From Streptomyces sp. 11x1 (GTDB lineage: Bacteria > Actinomycetota > Actinomycetes > Streptomycetales > Streptomycetaceae): a stretch of 64,000 nt of DNA. The stretch spans positions 4,613,001-4,677,000 of the forward strand of contig NZ_CP122458.1 in assembly GCF_032598905.1 (NCBI RefSeq), given 5' to 3'. The position numbers and the translations under genes were made by a program. The notes under the pieces are model-generated. The model searched no databases and had not been told where the DNA came from. It worked only from the letters and a program-made list of their open reading frames with translations. This document shows, piece by piece, positions 40,028 to 49,984 of the stretch; position 1 is the first letter of the stretch, and each line of letters starts with the position of its first letter.

Positions 40028-41857
40028 TCAGGAGCGGCCTCCCAAGTGGCGTTGTGCGAAGTCGAGTTCCAGGCGGAGTTGCTTGATGCGTTCGTCGACG
40101 ACCAGGGAGCCGTGGCCGGCGTCGTAGCGGTAGACCTCGTGGACGGCGGAGCGGGCGGCGAGGCGGTCGACGTAGTTGTCGATCTGGCGGATGGGGCAGC
40201 GGGGGTCGTTGACACCGGCGGAGATGTAGACCGGGGCCTTCACCGCGTCGACGTAGGTCAGCGGGGACGAGGCCTCGAAGCGCTCGGGGACCTCCTCGGG
40301 CGTGCCGCCGAGGAGCGTGCGGTCCATCGCCTTGAGCGCCTCCATCTCGTCGTGGTACGCGGTCACGTAGTCCGCGACGGGGACCGCGGCGATGCCGAGC
40401 GTCCAGGCCTCCGGCTCGGTGCCGAGGCCCAGGAGGGTGAGGTACCCGCCCCAGGAGCCGCCGGTGAGGACGAGACGGTCGGGGTCGGCGAACCCGGAGC
40501 CCACCGCCCACTCCCGCACGGCCGCGATGTCCTCCAGCTCGATCAGGCCGACCCGGTGCTTGAGAGCGTCGGTCCAGGCGCGGCCGTACCCGGTGGAACC
40601 GCGGTAGTTGATGCGGATCACCGCGTACCCGTGGTCGAGCCAGGCGGCCGGGCCCGCGGCGAAGGCGTCGCTGTCGTGCCAGGTCGGGCCTCCGTGGATG
40701 TCGAAGACCGTCGGGTACGGGCCGGACACGCCCTCGGGGCACTGGACGAGGGCGTGGACGCGCCCCCCGGGTGTGTCCACCCAGACGTCCTCCACCGGCA
40801 CCGAACCGGGCGACTTCAGGCCCGGCGGGTCGAGGACCACCTCGCCGGTCGTCGAGCGGACGACCGGCGGTTCGGCGGCCGAGGACCACAGGTACTCGAT
40901 ACTGCCGTCGGGGCGGGCGGTGGCCCCCGACACGGTCCCTCGCGGGGTGTCCACCCGCTCCAGGGCACGGGTCGCCAGGTCGTAGCGGAACAGCTCGCTG
41001 CGGGCCTCGAAGCTGTGGGCGACCAGCAGCGCGGAGCCGTCCGGATACCACTCGGCGCTCAGGTCGCCCTCCAGCCGGTCGGCGAGGCCGAGGTCGGTCT
41101 CCTCGCCGGAGACCACGTCCCAGACGAGCGGCTCCCAACGGCCGCCCCGCTGATGGCCGATGAGCAGCCGGGTGTCGCCGACGACGGGGGCGAAGCCCAG
41201 CACCTCCAGGCCCAGCTCGATGGTGCCGCCCTTGGTGTCGTCGAGCTCGGCGACCGGAGTGCCGTCCGGCCGGACCACGCGCAGCGCCGAGTGCATCGCG
41301 TCGCCGTGCTCGGTGTGCTCGATCGCGATCAGCGAGCCGTCGTGCGAGAGGTCGCCCACGCCGGCCGACTCACGGTGGCGGTAGATCTCGACGGGGGCCT
41401 CGCCCTGCCGGGACAGGTGGATCGTGGAGCCGTCCTCGTCGGTGGAGCGGCCGACGACCGCCGTCCGGCCGTCCCGGCCGAGGGCCAGGCCCGCCGGATA
41501 CGACGGCTCCAGGCCCGGGGCGCCCTCCTCGTCCGGGCCGCCCTGGAACGGCTGGCGCCGCCAGACGCCGAACTCGTCCCCGTCCTTGTCGTCGAACCAC
41601 CAGATCCACTCGCCGTCCGGTGAGAGCACACCGTCCGTCGTGCCGTTGGCCCGGTTCGTGACCTGGCGCTGCTCGCCGGTGACGCGGTCCCACGCGTACA
41701 GCTCGTACGTGCCCGTGGCGTTGGAGACGAACAGCGAGCGGTGCGGCGCATCCTCCGCCCATTCCGGCAGGGACACCCTCGGTGCCCGGAACCTCTTCTC
41801 CCAGTCGGGCATGGACCCGTGCTGCTGCTGCGGGGTGGCCCCGTTGCTCTCAGTCAT
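40028..41857 (-). CDS. S9 family (prolyl oligopeptidase-type) serine peptidase
   Basis: A 609-residue cytoplasmic peptidase: an N-terminal beta-propeller (DGEWIWWFDDKDGDEFG, SHDGSLIAIEH, RPDGSIEYLW) and a C-terminal alpha/beta-hydrolase. The triad is visible: Ser468 in TGGSWGGYL, Asp551 in GVNDPRCP, His582 in DAGHGSL. HGGPTWHDS is the oxyanion-side motif. It cleaves short peptides. ATG 41857 is preferred; eight upstream codons are also open. It is divergent from the NTF2-like gene. Confidence 0.92.
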   Translation of the reverse strand: MTESNGATPQQQHGSMPDWEKRFRAPRVSLPEWAEDAPHRSLFVSNATGTYELYAWDRVTGEQRQVTNRANGTTDGVLSPDGEWIWWFDDKDGDEFGVWRRQPFQGGPDEEGAPGLEPSYPAGLALGRDGRTAVVGRSTDEDGSTIHLSRQGEAPVEIYRHRESAGVGDLSHDGSLIAIEHTEHGDAMHSALRVVRPDGTPVAELDDTKGGTIELGLEVLGFAPVVGDTRLLIGHQRGGRWEPLVWDVVSGEETDLGLADRLEGDLSAEWYPDGSALLVAHSFEARSELFRYDLATRALERVDTPRGTVSGATARPDGSIEYLWSSAAEPPVVRSTTGEVVLDPPGLKSPGSVPVEDVWVDTPGGRVHALVQCPEGVSGPYPTVFDIHGGPTWHDSDAFAAGPAAWLDHGYAVIRINYRGSTGYGRAWTDALKHRVGLIELEDIAAVREWAVGSGFADPDRLVLTGGSWGGYLTLLGLGTEPEAWTLGIAAVPVADYVTAYHDEMEALKAMDRTLLGGTPEEVPERFEASSPLTYVDAVKAPVYISAGVNDPRCPIRQIDNYVDRLAARSAVHEVYRYDAGHGSLVVDERIKQLRLELDFAQRHLGGRS

Positions 41858-42010
41858 GGCCCCATATTGCCCCGACCGCACGACATCGCGCCGACGAGGT
41901 CCCCAGCCTGTGGATAACTTCGGCCGCCGCGGGGCCGTCCGGGCTGATCACCCGTGCCCGAGTCGGAGTCGTCCGGGACGATTGTCAGTGCCCGGGTGCA
42001 GACTCGCCGC

Positions 42011-42535
42011 ATGACTTCGACGACACGAAGGACGGACACGGGGACGACTACGGGGACCCGGTCGGGGCCGACTACGGCGACCGCTGCGGGGACGACTGCG
42101 GCGACCGCTGCGGGGACGACTGCGCGTGCCGATCTGCGCGGGACGGTCGAGCGGTTCTGGGCCACCGCCGAGAGCCGGGACTGGGCCGCGTTCGCCGAGA
42201 CGCTGGCCGAGGACGTCGTGTACGAACTGCCGCAGACGCGGGAGCGGATCCGCGGCCGCGAGCGGTACGTGGAGTTCAACCGGGAGTACCCCGGTGACTG
42301 GCACGCCCGGATCGAACGGATCGTCGCGGAGCCGCCGCGACCGGGATCGCCGGGGCAGCCGGGGCAGCCGGGGCAGGTCGTCAGCTGGACACACGTCACC
42401 GTGGGGCTGGAGGAGATGTACGCGATCTCCTTCTTCACCGGGGACGAGGACGGCCGGATAGCCGCGATCACGGACTTCTGGCCCGAACCGTACGAGCCTC
42501 CGGCCGGGCGAGAGCACCTCGTCGAGCGGTACTGA
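42011..42535 (+). CDS. SnoaL/NTF2-like protein
   Basis: A 174-residue product. After a Thr-rich N-terminus (encoded by a 24-base tandem repeat, about 42050-42120) comes a standard NTF2-like cone fold: LRGTVERFWATAESRDWAAF, ETLAEDVVYELPQTRERIRG, YAISFFTGDEDGRIAAITDF. Fold members include polyketide cyclases and ketosteroid isomerases, but many are of unknown use. A GQPGQPGQ insert near the middle is another repeat. ATG 42011 is chosen over upstream GTG codons. Confidence 0.75.
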   Translation: MTSTTRRTDTGTTTGTRSGPTTATAAGTTAATAAGTTARADLRGTVERFWATAESRDWAAFAETLAEDVVYELPQTRERIRGRERYVEFNREYPGDWHARIERIVAEPPRPGSPGQPGQPGQVVSWTHVTVGLEEMYAISFFTGDEDGRIAAITDFWPEPYEPPAGREHLVERY

Positions 42536-42602
42536 GGGGGGGCGTCGCGGCGGGCTCGGCGGGGCGACCCCGGGGCCGGGGGCCCCGCGCGGGCACCGTA
42601 CG

Positions 42603-43523
42603 GTGGAAGGCGTGTACCGGTTCCTGCTGACGCCCCGATGGTGGGGGATCAACGTCTTCGTGCTGCTCGCCATCCCGTTCTGCGTGTTCATGGGGTCGTG
42701 GCAGCTGAGCCGGTTCGAGGACCGGATGCAGGACCATCGCGCGGCGACCGAGCGGATCGACCCGGCGGACCGGGCCCCGGCGCGCCCGCTGGGGTCGTTG
42801 CTGCCGGTGGACAAGGAGACCTCGGGCGAACTGGCCACCGTGAGCGGGCGGTACGGCGAGCAGCTCCTCGTGCCCAACCGTGAGCTGGACGGCCGGACCG
42901 GGTTCTACGTGCTGACGCTGCTGCGCACCGACGAGGGCAAGGCCCTGCCGGTGGTACGGGGCTGGCTGCCCGGCGCGGCGGACGCCGGCCGGGCCCCGGC
43001 GGCCCCCTCCGGCGAGGTCACCGTCACCGGGTCGCTCCAGGCCTCCGAGACCCCGGGGTCGAACGGCGTGCCCCTCCAGGGCGGGCTGCCGGCCGGCCAG
43101 ACCTCGGCGATCAGCGCGGCGGCGCTGGTGAACCTTGTGCCGGACGACCTGTACGACGCCTGGATCACCCTCGACAAGGGCGACTCGGGCATGAAGGCCG
43201 TCCCCGCGACGGCGCCGCAGGACACCGGGCTCGACCTCAAGGCCTTCCAGAACCTCGGTTACACCGGCGAGTGGTTCGTCTTCGCCGGCTTCGTCGTGTT
43301 CATGTGGTTCCGCCTGATCCGCCGCGAGGTCGAGTTCATCCGTGACACGGAACTGGGGCTGCTGCCCGACACCGCCGAATCGGACGGGGACGGAGACGGC
43401 CGTGGCGCCGCCGCACCGGACGGTGACGGCGACGAGCAGGGCGGCGGCGAAGCGAACCGAGACGGGGCGCACGCCGACCGAGCCGACGAGAACCGCTCCC
43501 GCGAGGCCGAGCCGGCCCCGTAG
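42603..43523 (+). CDS. SURF1 family cytochrome oxidase assembly protein
   Basis: A 306-residue membrane protein needed for heme a insertion into cytochrome c oxidase. N-terminal helix (WWGINVFVLLAIPFCVFMGS) followed by the SURF1 signature WQLSRFEDR, the periplasmic-side core with VPNRELDGRTGFYVLTLLR and VVRGWLPG, and a second helix near the C-terminus (WFVFAGFVVFMWFRLI). An acidic tail of about 50 residues is added. Start GTG 42603; GTG 42612 is the alternative. Confidence 0.9.
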   Translation: MEGVYRFLLTPRWWGINVFVLLAIPFCVFMGSWQLSRFEDRMQDHRAATERIDPADRAPARPLGSLLPVDKETSGELATVSGRYGEQLLVPNRELDGRTGFYVLTLLRTDEGKALPVVRGWLPGAADAGRAPAAPSGEVTVTGSLQASETPGSNGVPLQGGLPAGQTSAISAAALVNLVPDDLYDAWITLDKGDSGMKAVPATAPQDTGLDLKAFQNLGYTGEWFVFAGFVVFMWFRLIRREVEFIRDTELGLLPDTAESDGDGDGRGAAAPDGDGDEQGGGEANRDGAHADRADENRSREAEPAP

Positions 43524-43640
43524 GACCGGCGGGCTCCGCTGAGAATCGACGGCACCCCACGGCCACGCCACGGCCCCGCGACCCTGCCGCCCCCGTCAGG
43601 CGCCCCCAGCAGGGCAGTCAGGCGCCCACCCGCAGACCCG

Positions 43641-45092
43641 TCAGGTCGCTGCCATCAAACCCGTCCGGTAGACCACGCCCGCGCAGGCGTTGCCGATGTT
43701 CGCCGAGAAGGTGACGATGCCGCCCTCGGTGGTGTGGGAGACGAGGACGCTGCCGTCGGCGACGCCGTCCTCGGTGAAGAGCTGGGTGGAGACGGAGTTG
43801 GTGCCGTCGGTCGTGGTGCCGGGGCTCGCCTCCCCCGTGGGCGTCGGGTCCGGTGACGGATCCGAACCGCCGGTGCCGCCGCCCGTCGTCCCGCCGGTGG
43901 TCTGGCAGGGCTCGGACGGCACCCAGGCGAACCGCACCTCGTACGCCGCTCCCGGCTGCAGCACCAGCTGGGTCAGGGACAGCGACGGGTCGGGCAGTCC
44001 GGCCGCCGCGTCACCGGCGACATGGGTCGCCACGGTGATCTTCGACCCGTCCGCGGCACCCTGCGGGAGGGCGCTCACGGAGCCCCCGCCGGTGACCGTA
44101 CAGCTCGTGCCGGAGATGTTGGAGATGCGGAACGAGCCGTAGACGGCTCCGCCGGAGTCCGGTGCGCCCACGCTCCCGCCCCCGCCGAGCTGGGCCGCCG
44201 TACAGAGCGCGGAGGCGGCGGCCGTCGGCGTCGCCTGCGTGCCGCTCGTGGAGCCGCTGCTCTGGCCCTTGTCCTTGTCGCTCTTGTCCTTGTCCGTGCT
44301 CTTGCCGGGCTCCTTGGACCCGCCGGAGGAGCCTCCCGACGAACCGTTCCCGCCGGTCTGGCCCTTGGACTGGCCCTCGGTCTCCTGCTTGTGCGAGCCG
44401 TTGCCCATGATGGAGGTGTTCACGTCGGAGCCGGTGGAGTTGGAGACGTGCACCAGGGCCGGGATCGCCGTGCCGATGAGGAGCGCGGCGGCGGCCATGC
44501 CGACGACGGCCTGACGCTTGCGGGTCCGCCGCGCCGGTACCGCCCGCCGCAGATGCTCCAGGGTGCCGTCCCTGGGCTCGATCTCCGCCACCGCCTGGTG
44601 CAGGAGATTGCGCAGCACCAGTTCGTCGGAGTCGAACGCGCCGAGACCCTTCGCCCCCGAGCCGTTCAGCACCGCACCGTTCAGCACCGCACCGTTGAGC
44701 GCGGGGCCATCCGGCGCGGGGCCATCCGGGGTCGCGTCGTCCGTACTCGGGTCAGCCGAATTCAGGTCGGCCGAACGCGAGTCGTCCTCACGCGAGTCGT
44801 CCGGAGCGTGGCCTTCGAGATCCTGGCCCTCGGGGTGGGGGCCTTGTTCTTCGGGGCCGTGATTCACAGTTCCGTTCCCAGCGTGCGATTGCGTTTCTTC
44901 GTGCTCCTCGAGCCCGCGCCCCCCGACGCGCCCGTCCCGCCCGCGCTGCTCCGCGCGTTCGTCCTCGCGCTCCTCGGCGCGTTCGTCCTCGTCCCGGCGC
45001 CCCCAGGAGGCACGCCTCCTGGGGGCGAGCTCGTCCCGACCGCCCGGCCCGCCGTGCCTGTCGGGTCCGTCGTCCTTGCCGCGCGTGCTCAT
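43641..45092 (-). CDS. Membrane protein with acidic N-terminus and DUF4232-like external domain; probable sigma-factor partner
   Basis: A 483-residue single-span protein. The cytoplasmic half is very acidic and repetitive, ending with a helical block (DELVLRNLLHQAVAEIEPRD, GTLEHLRRAVPARRTRKRQA) of the kind seen in Streptomyces anti-sigma proteins. One helix follows (VVGMAAAALLIGTAIPALVHV, about 200-220), then a Gly/Ser/Lys stalk and a DUF4232-like beta domain (SFRISNISGTSCTVTGGGSV, LTQLVLQPGAAYEVRFAWVP). The ATG (45092) overlaps the sigma-gene stop as ATGA, so the two proteins are made together. A role in holding the sigma factor at the membrane is inferred. Confidence 0.7.
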   Translation of the reverse strand: MSTRGKDDGPDRHGGPGGRDELAPRRRASWGRRDEDERAEEREDERAEQRGRDGRVGGRGLEEHEETQSHAGNGTVNHGPEEQGPHPEGQDLEGHAPDDSREDDSRSADLNSADPSTDDATPDGPAPDGPALNGAVLNGAVLNGSGAKGLGAFDSDELVLRNLLHQAVAEIEPRDGTLEHLRRAVPARRTRKRQAVVGMAAAALLIGTAIPALVHVSNSTGSDVNTSIMGNGSHKQETEGQSKGQTGGNGSSGGSSGGSKEPGKSTDKDKSDKDKGQSSGSTSGTQATPTAAASALCTAAQLGGGGSVGAPDSGGAVYGSFRISNISGTSCTVTGGGSVSALPQGAADGSKITVATHVAGDAAAGLPDPSLSLTQLVLQPGAAYEVRFAWVPSEPCQTTGGTTGGGTGGSDPSPDPTPTGEASPGTTTDGTNSVSTQLFTEDGVADGSVLVSHTTEGGIVTFSANIGNACAGVVYRTGLMAAT

Positions 45093-45766
45093 GCGGGCGC
45101 CTCCATGGCGACGCGCAGTGCCGCGATGCCCCGGGAGCCGTACGCCTTCACCGAGCCCAGCGATATGCCGAGCGCCTCGGCGACCTGGGCCTCGGTCATG
45201 TCGGCGAAGTAGCGCAGCACGAGAACCTCGCGCTGCCGCCGCTGGAGCCCCTTCATCGCCTTGATGAGCGAGTCGCGCTCCAGCTGGTCGTACGCGCCCT
45301 CCTCCGCGCTCGCCATGTCGGGCATCGGCTTCGACAGCAGCTTCAGGCCGAGGATCCGGCGGCGCAGGGCGGAGCGCGAGAGGTTCACGACCGTCTGGCG
45401 CAGATAGGCGAGCGTCTTCTCCGGGTCCCGGACGCGCTTGCGCGCCGAGTGCACGCGGATGAACGCCTCCTGGACGACGTCCTCGCAGGAGGCGGTGTCG
45501 TCGAGGAGGAGCGCCGCGAGACCGAGGAGCGAGCGATAGTGAGCGCGGTACGTCTCGGTGAGGTGGTCGACCGTCGTACCGGAGGCCGGCACCGTCGACG
45601 TGTCGTCCGCGCCGTCGCGCTGGCTGGGTATGCGGGTCGGCCGCGTCGCGGGCATCGGCGCGATCACCGGCATGCCGCCGGCCGAACCGGGCATGCGGGG
45701 ACGGCGGGGTGGACGCAGGGCGGTGCCCCTCGTCTGTACCGCGGTGAAATCGAGTACCTCTGCCAC
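45089..45766 (-). CDS. SigE-family ECF RNA polymerase sigma factor
   Basis: A 225-residue sigma factor: region 2 HYRSLLGLAALLLDDTASCE then DVVQEAFIRVHSA and LAYLRQTVVNLSRSALRRR; region 4 LQRRQREVLVLRYFADMTEA then QVAEALGISLGSVKAYGSRG. The DMTEAQVAEALG...GSVKAYGSRG pattern defines the Streptomyces SigE family. The first 60 residues form a variable Pro/Arg tail; the true start could be further in. It is coupled to the membrane protein downstream and lies upstream of asd/ask in a conserved block. Confidence 0.88.
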   Translation of the reverse strand: MAEVLDFTAVQTRGTALRPPRRPRMPGSAGGMPVIAPMPATRPTRIPSQRDGADDTSTVPASGTTVDHLTETYRAHYRSLLGLAALLLDDTASCEDVVQEAFIRVHSARKRVRDPEKTLAYLRQTVVNLSRSALRRRILGLKLLSKPMPDMASAEEGAYDQLERDSLIKAMKGLQRRQREVLVLRYFADMTEAQVAEALGISLGSVKAYGSRGIAALRVAMEAPA

Positions 45767-46223
45767 GCCTGTTGGACGCGCATCCCCCCGTCGGGGTTGT
45801 ACGAGACAGGCATCACTTTTGCGTCAGACCGCACATGTGTCCGTATGGCATGGGCGCTGGTCGGTATGGCGGCCACGTCCGTCGGCACGCAGCGCGCAGC
45901 CATCGGTACGACCCACCGAACACCGGACAGCGCGTCGAACGCCCTCATGCGTACCAGCTCTTCCCCTATGCCCCAAGTGGTGGCGCCCAGCCCCGCCGAA
46001 GGGCGCCCGGTAAAGACGCTCCCCGTGCGTCGCGCGGTTGCGGCGGACGGGGAGAAAAATCCTCGATCACCGGGAGGCCTGAATCAACCCGGAAATCCGG
46101 CGGCGGTACGGGCGGAAATCGTCCGTCCGTGGAACCGTCGACCCGAAGAACTTACACGCCACCGCTGACAGGGGCCGACGCCGCGGGGGCGGGGAGTGCG
46201 GGTTCGTCGGCGACCGCGGGCCC
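45767..46223. other. Gene-free region upstream of the SigE-family gene
   Basis: No convincing gene. The part next to 45767 should hold the sigma-gene promoter (leftward); the remainder leads into the long inverted repeat at 46224-46434. Confidence 0.45.
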
Positions 46224-46434
46224 GGTGGGGCTTCTCGCGCAGTTCCCCGCGCCCCTGAAAAGCCGGGGCTGCGCCCATGCTTTTCATCCAGCGGCCCCGC
46301 CGCCTTCCAGACCCACAGGGCCGCCGCTTTCCAGACCCGCGGGGCCGTGATCTTCCAGGCCCGCAGGGCCGGTCTTTCAGGCCCGCAGGGCCTGATCTTT
46401 TAGGGGCGCGGGGAACTGCGCGAGAAGCCCCACC
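46224..46434. repeat. Long inverted repeat of the CGCAGTTCCCCGCGCCCC family (copy c)
   Basis: GGTGGGGCTTCTCGCGCAGT and onward to 46260 is the inverse of 46398-46434 almost base for base. The 137-base interior consists of four imperfect tandem copies of a block like CAGGCCCGCAGGGCC with CTTTCCAG or CTTTTCAT spacers. It lies in the gap upstream of the sigma gene and downstream of asd. Confidence 0.8.
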
Positions 46435-46472
46435 GACCCGCACCCGCCAAAGCGACCCGCGCCCCCGAGCGA

Positions 46473-47540
46473 CTACGCGCCCTTGACCACCAGTTCAGCC
46501 ACCTGAACCGCGTTCAAGGCGGAGCCCTTGCGCAGGTTGTCGCCGCAGACGAAGAGTTCCAGGGCCGTCGGGTCGTCCAGGGCCCGGCGTACGCGCCCGA
46601 CCCAGGTGGGGTCCGTGCCCACCACGTCGGCCGGCGTGGGGAACTCCCCCGCGCCCGGATCGTCGTAGAGGACGACCCCGGGGGCCGTGGCGAGGATCTC
46701 CCGCGCCTTGGCGACCGTGACCTCGCCCTCGAAGCGGGCGTGCAGGGTGAGGGAGTGCGCGGTGACCACCGGCACCCGTACGCAGGTCACGGCGACCGGG
46801 AGCTTCGGCATTCCGAGGATCTTGCGGGACTCGTCCCGCACCTTCATCTCCTCCGAGGACCAGCCGTCCGCGCGGAGGTCCCCGGCCCATGGCACCACGT
46901 TGAGCGCCACCGGCTCCGGGAACGGCCCGGTGCTGTCGCCCACGGCCCGCCGTACGTCGCCGGGGGCGGTCCCCAGCTCCGTGCCGGCGACCAGGGCGAT
47001 CTGTCGGCGCAGGGTGTCCACGCCGGCCCGGCCCGCGCCGCTGACCGCCTGGTACGAGGAGGCCACCAGCGCGCGCAGCCCGAACTCGGCGTGCAGCGCG
47101 CCGAGCGCCACGATCATGGAGAGGGTCGTGCAGTTGGGGTTGGCGACGATCCCGCGCGGCCGGTTCCGGGCGGCGTGCGCGTTCACCTCGGGGACGACGA
47201 GGGGCACCTCCGGGTCCATCCGGAAGGCGCCCGAGTTGTCGACGACGACCGCGCCCCGGGCCGCCGCGACCGGGGCCCACTGCTCGGCGACCTCGTCGGG
47301 GACGTCGAACAGGGCGATGTCGACCCCGTCGAAGGAATCCTCCGACAAGGCCGACACCTCGACCTGCTCCCCGCGCACGGTCAGCTTGCGGCCGGCCGAG
47401 CGCGGGGAGGCGAACAGACGGATCTCGCCCCAGATGTCCGCGCGGTGGGACAGGATCTGGAGCATGACGGTGCCGACGGCCCCGGTCGCGCCCACGACCG
47501 CGAGCGTCGGCCTGCCGGCACGCCCGGCATCGACCGCCAT
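46473..47540 (-). CDS. asd: Aspartate-semialdehyde dehydrogenase
   Basis: Reduces aspartyl phosphate to aspartate semialdehyde, the branch point to lysine, threonine, methionine and diaminopimelate. 355 residues: NADP loop GATGAVG (17-23), catalytic Cys137 in NPNCTT, substrate and acid-base His262 in [25 protein letters not shown] and [10 protein letters not shown] blocks intact. It lies downstream of aspartate kinase on the same strand (85-base gap), the normal actinomycete order. Confidence 0.95.
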   Translation of the reverse strand: MAVDAGRAGRPTLAVVGATGAVGTVMLQILSHRADIWGEIRLFASPRSAGRKLTVRGEQVEVSALSEDSFDGVDIALFDVPDEVAEQWAPVAAARGAVVVDNSGAFRMDPEVPLVVPEVNAHAARNRPRGIVANPNCTTLSMIVALGALHAEFGLRALVASSYQAVSGAGRAGVDTLRRQIALVAGTELGTAPGDVRRAVGDSTGPFPEPVALNVVPWAGDLRADGWSSEEMKVRDESRKILGMPKLPVAVTCVRVPVVTAHSLTLHARFEGEVTVAKAREILATAPGVVLYDDPGAGEFPTPADVVGTDPTWVGRVRRALDDPTALELFVCGDNLRKGSALNAVQVAELVVKGA

Positions 47541-47625
47541 CAGCGACCGATGCCGAGACCGCTACGGGCACCGCCACCGATGCGTACGCCGGCACCGCCG
47601 TCGTACGCCCGGTACGAACGGACCG

Positions 47626-48906
47626 TCATCGTCCGGTGCCTCCGTAGACGACGGCCTCGTCGCTGTCGGAGTCGAGCCCGAAGGCGGTGTGCACGGCGCG
47701 CACGGCCTCCGGCACGTCGTCGGCGCGGGTGACGACCGAGATGCGGATCTCGGAGGTCGAGATCAGCTCGATGTTCACACCCGCGTCGGACAGTGCCTCG
47801 AAGAAGGAGGCGGTGACGCCCGGGTTGGTCTTCATCCCCGCGCCGACCAGGGAGATCTTGCCGATCTGGTCGTCGTAGCGCAGCGAGTCGAAGCCGATGC
47901 CGGCCTTGTTCTTCTCCAGCGCGTCGATGGCCTTGCGGCCCTCGGTCTTGGGGAGGGTGAAGGAGATGTCCGTCAGCCCGGTCGTCACGGCGGAGACGTT
48001 CTGCACCACCATGTCGATGTTGACCTCGGCGTCCGCGATGGCACGGAAGATCGCGGCGGCCTCGCCCGGCTTGTCCGGGACGCCGACGACCGTGACCTTG
48101 GCCTCGGAGACGTCGTGGGCGACTCCGGAGATGATGGCGTGCTCCACCTTGTGGTCCCCTTGCGACTCTGGCTTCTCGTTGCTGACCCAGGTGCCCGGCA
48201 GTCCGGAGAAGGACGAGCGGACGTGGATCGGGATGTTGTAGCGGCGGGCGTACTCGACACAGCGGTGGAGCAGCACCTTCGAACCGGACGAGGCCAGTTC
48301 GAGCATGTCCTCGGAGGAGATCCAGTCGATCTTCTTCGCCTTCTTCACGACCCGCGGGTCGGCGGTGAAGACGCCGTCGACGTCGGTGTAGATCTCACAG
48401 ACCTCGGCGTCCAGCGCGGCGGCCAGCGCGACGGCGGTCGTGTCCGACCCGCCGCGACCGAGGGTGGTGATGTCCTTCTTGTCCGCGCTGACACCCTGGA
48501 AGCCGGCGACGATGGCGATGTTGCCCTCGTCCAGCGCGGTCCGGATGCGGCCGGGCGTGACGTCGATGATCCGGGCTTTGTTGTGGACCGAGTCGGTGAT
48601 GACGCCTGCCTGGCTACCGGTGAACGACTGGGCCTCGTGGCCCAGGTTTTTGATCGCCATGGCCAGCAGCGCCATGGAGATACGCTCTCCGGCGGTCAGC
48701 AGCATGTCGAACTCACGCCCGGCAGGCATCGGTGACACCTGCTCGGCGAGATCGATCAGCTCGTCCGTCGTGTCGCCCATCGCGGAAACGACGACGACCA
48801 CCTGGTGGCCGTTCTTCTTCGCTTCCACGATCCGCTTGGCGACGCGCTTGATGCCCTCGGCATCGGCTACGGAGGAGCCTCCGTACTTCTGCACGACAAG
48901 GCCCAC
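47626..48906 (-). CDS. ask: Aspartate kinase
   Basis: First enzyme of the aspartate pathway. 426 residues: the kinase domain opens [20 protein letters not shown], with [18 protein letters not shown] and [19 protein letters not shown], then two ACT domains from about residue 265 ([19 protein letters not shown] and [20 protein letters not shown]) for lysine/threonine feedback. In actinomycetes an in-frame internal start normally gives a beta subunit of the ACT part; a start near [11 protein letters not shown] would fit. Start GTG 48906. Confidence 0.96.
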   Translation of the reverse strand: MGLVVQKYGGSSVADAEGIKRVAKRIVEAKKNGHQVVVVVSAMGDTTDELIDLAEQVSPMPAGREFDMLLTAGERISMALLAMAIKNLGHEAQSFTGSQAGVITDSVHNKARIIDVTPGRIRTALDEGNIAIVAGFQGVSADKKDITTLGRGGSDTTAVALAAALDAEVCEIYTDVDGVFTADPRVVKKAKKIDWISSEDMLELASSGSKVLLHRCVEYARRYNIPIHVRSSFSGLPGTWVSNEKPESQGDHKVEHAIISGVAHDVSEAKVTVVGVPDKPGEAAAIFRAIADAEVNIDMVVQNVSAVTTGLTDISFTLPKTEGRKAIDALEKNKAGIGFDSLRYDDQIGKISLVGAGMKTNPGVTASFFEALSDAGVNIELISTSEIRISVVTRADDVPEAVRAVHTAFGLDSDSDEAVVYGGTGR

Positions 48907-49240
48907 GTGCGCTCCTCGCTCCGTTTCAGTCCCTTATCCGCACATACACACGCACTCACACGTGCTGCGGCGGTCGGCTCAGTCTATCGAGCGGTCGAAT
49001 ATCCCTTCCTTGGTACCGCATGGTGAGATGTCCCGCTCACCCTTTGATCACCTGGTTTTTCTCCGGACCTTCCACCGGTTTCGCCCGGCTTCTCGTCCGG
49101 AGCCTCGACCGCTCCGGGAACGTCCCTGCCCAGGCCGCCGCCGAACAGTCGGCGCGGACGGGGAAAAGTGCCTGGAGTCACACTCCGGCCCACCGAGGGC
49201 CCTTCCGCCGAGGGAACCGCAACTTTCAAGCATTAAGGTC
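48907..49240. other. Divergent promoter region between ask and the response regulator
   Basis: About 330 bases without a gene. The frame upstream of the response regulator stays open but is antisense to ask and not protein-like. Promoters for both divergent units must lie here; I cannot place boxes with confidence. Confidence 0.5.
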
Positions 49241-49984
49241 GTGGCCGTGCGCGTACTTCTGGTGGAAGACGACGAGCCGGTCGCCGAGTCCCTGCGACGA
49301 GGGCTCCTGCGGTACGGCTTCGAGGTGCAGTGGGTCAACACAGGCGGGGCGGCGCTGTCGTACGACGGCCCGTACGACGTCGTCCTCCTGGACCTCGGGC
49401 TGCCCGACACCGACGGCCTCGACGTCTGCAAGGCCCTGCGGGACCGCAGCCAGGTGCCGATCATCGTGATCAGCGCCCGGAGCGACGAGACGGACCGGGT
49501 GGTCGGGCTGGAGCTCGGCGCCGACGACTACGTCTCCAAGCCGTTCGGTGTGCGCGAGGTGATCGCCCGGATAAGGGCGGTGATGCGCCGGGTGCAGCCG
49601 CGCGCCGCCGGCACGCCCGCCGCCGGCCCCGACCGCTACGGCCCCCGCCTCACCGTCGACCGCAAGGCCGCGCGCGTCCACCTGGACGGCACGGAGGTGG
49701 CACTGGCCCCCAAGGAGTACGACCTCCTCGCCTTCCTCACCGAGGAGCCGGGCGCGCTGATGTCGCGCGAGCAGATCATGGAGGCGGTCTGGGACGCGAA
49801 CTGGTTCGGCCCGACGAAGACGCTCGACGTCCATGTGGCCGCGCTGCGGCGCAAGCTCGCCGGGGCGATCACCATCGAGGCGGTGCGGGGCGTGGGGTTC
49901 CGGCTCGTCGTCGACGAGGGCGCGGGCAGCGACGGCAGTGAAGGCTCGGGCGCCGACGGCAGTGAGGGCCCGGGCGCGTCATGA
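49241..49984 (+). CDS. OmpR-family response regulator
   Basis: A 247-residue two-component regulator. Receiver: acidic pair in LLVEDDEP, phosphorylated Asp51 in VVLLDLGLPD, Thr/Ser position IVISARS, Lys in SKPFG. The winged-helix DNA-binding domain follows after a Pro/Ala linker: LAPKEYDLLAFLTEEPGALM and TLDVHVAALRRKLAG. A GS-rich tail (GSDGSEGSGADGSEGPG) is unusual. Start GTG 49241 (or 49247), with AAGG shortly before. The stop overlaps the kinase ATG as ATGA. Confidence 0.92.
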   Translation: MAVRVLLVEDDEPVAESLRRGLLRYGFEVQWVNTGGAALSYDGPYDVVLLDLGLPDTDGLDVCKALRDRSQVPIIVISARSDETDRVVGLELGADDYVSKPFGVREVIARIRAVMRRVQPRAAGTPAAGPDRYGPRLTVDRKAARVHLDGTEVALAPKEYDLLAFLTEEPGALMSREQIMEAVWDANWFGPTKTLDVHVAALRRKLAGAITIEAVRGVGFRLVVDEGAGSDGSEGSGADGSEGPGAS

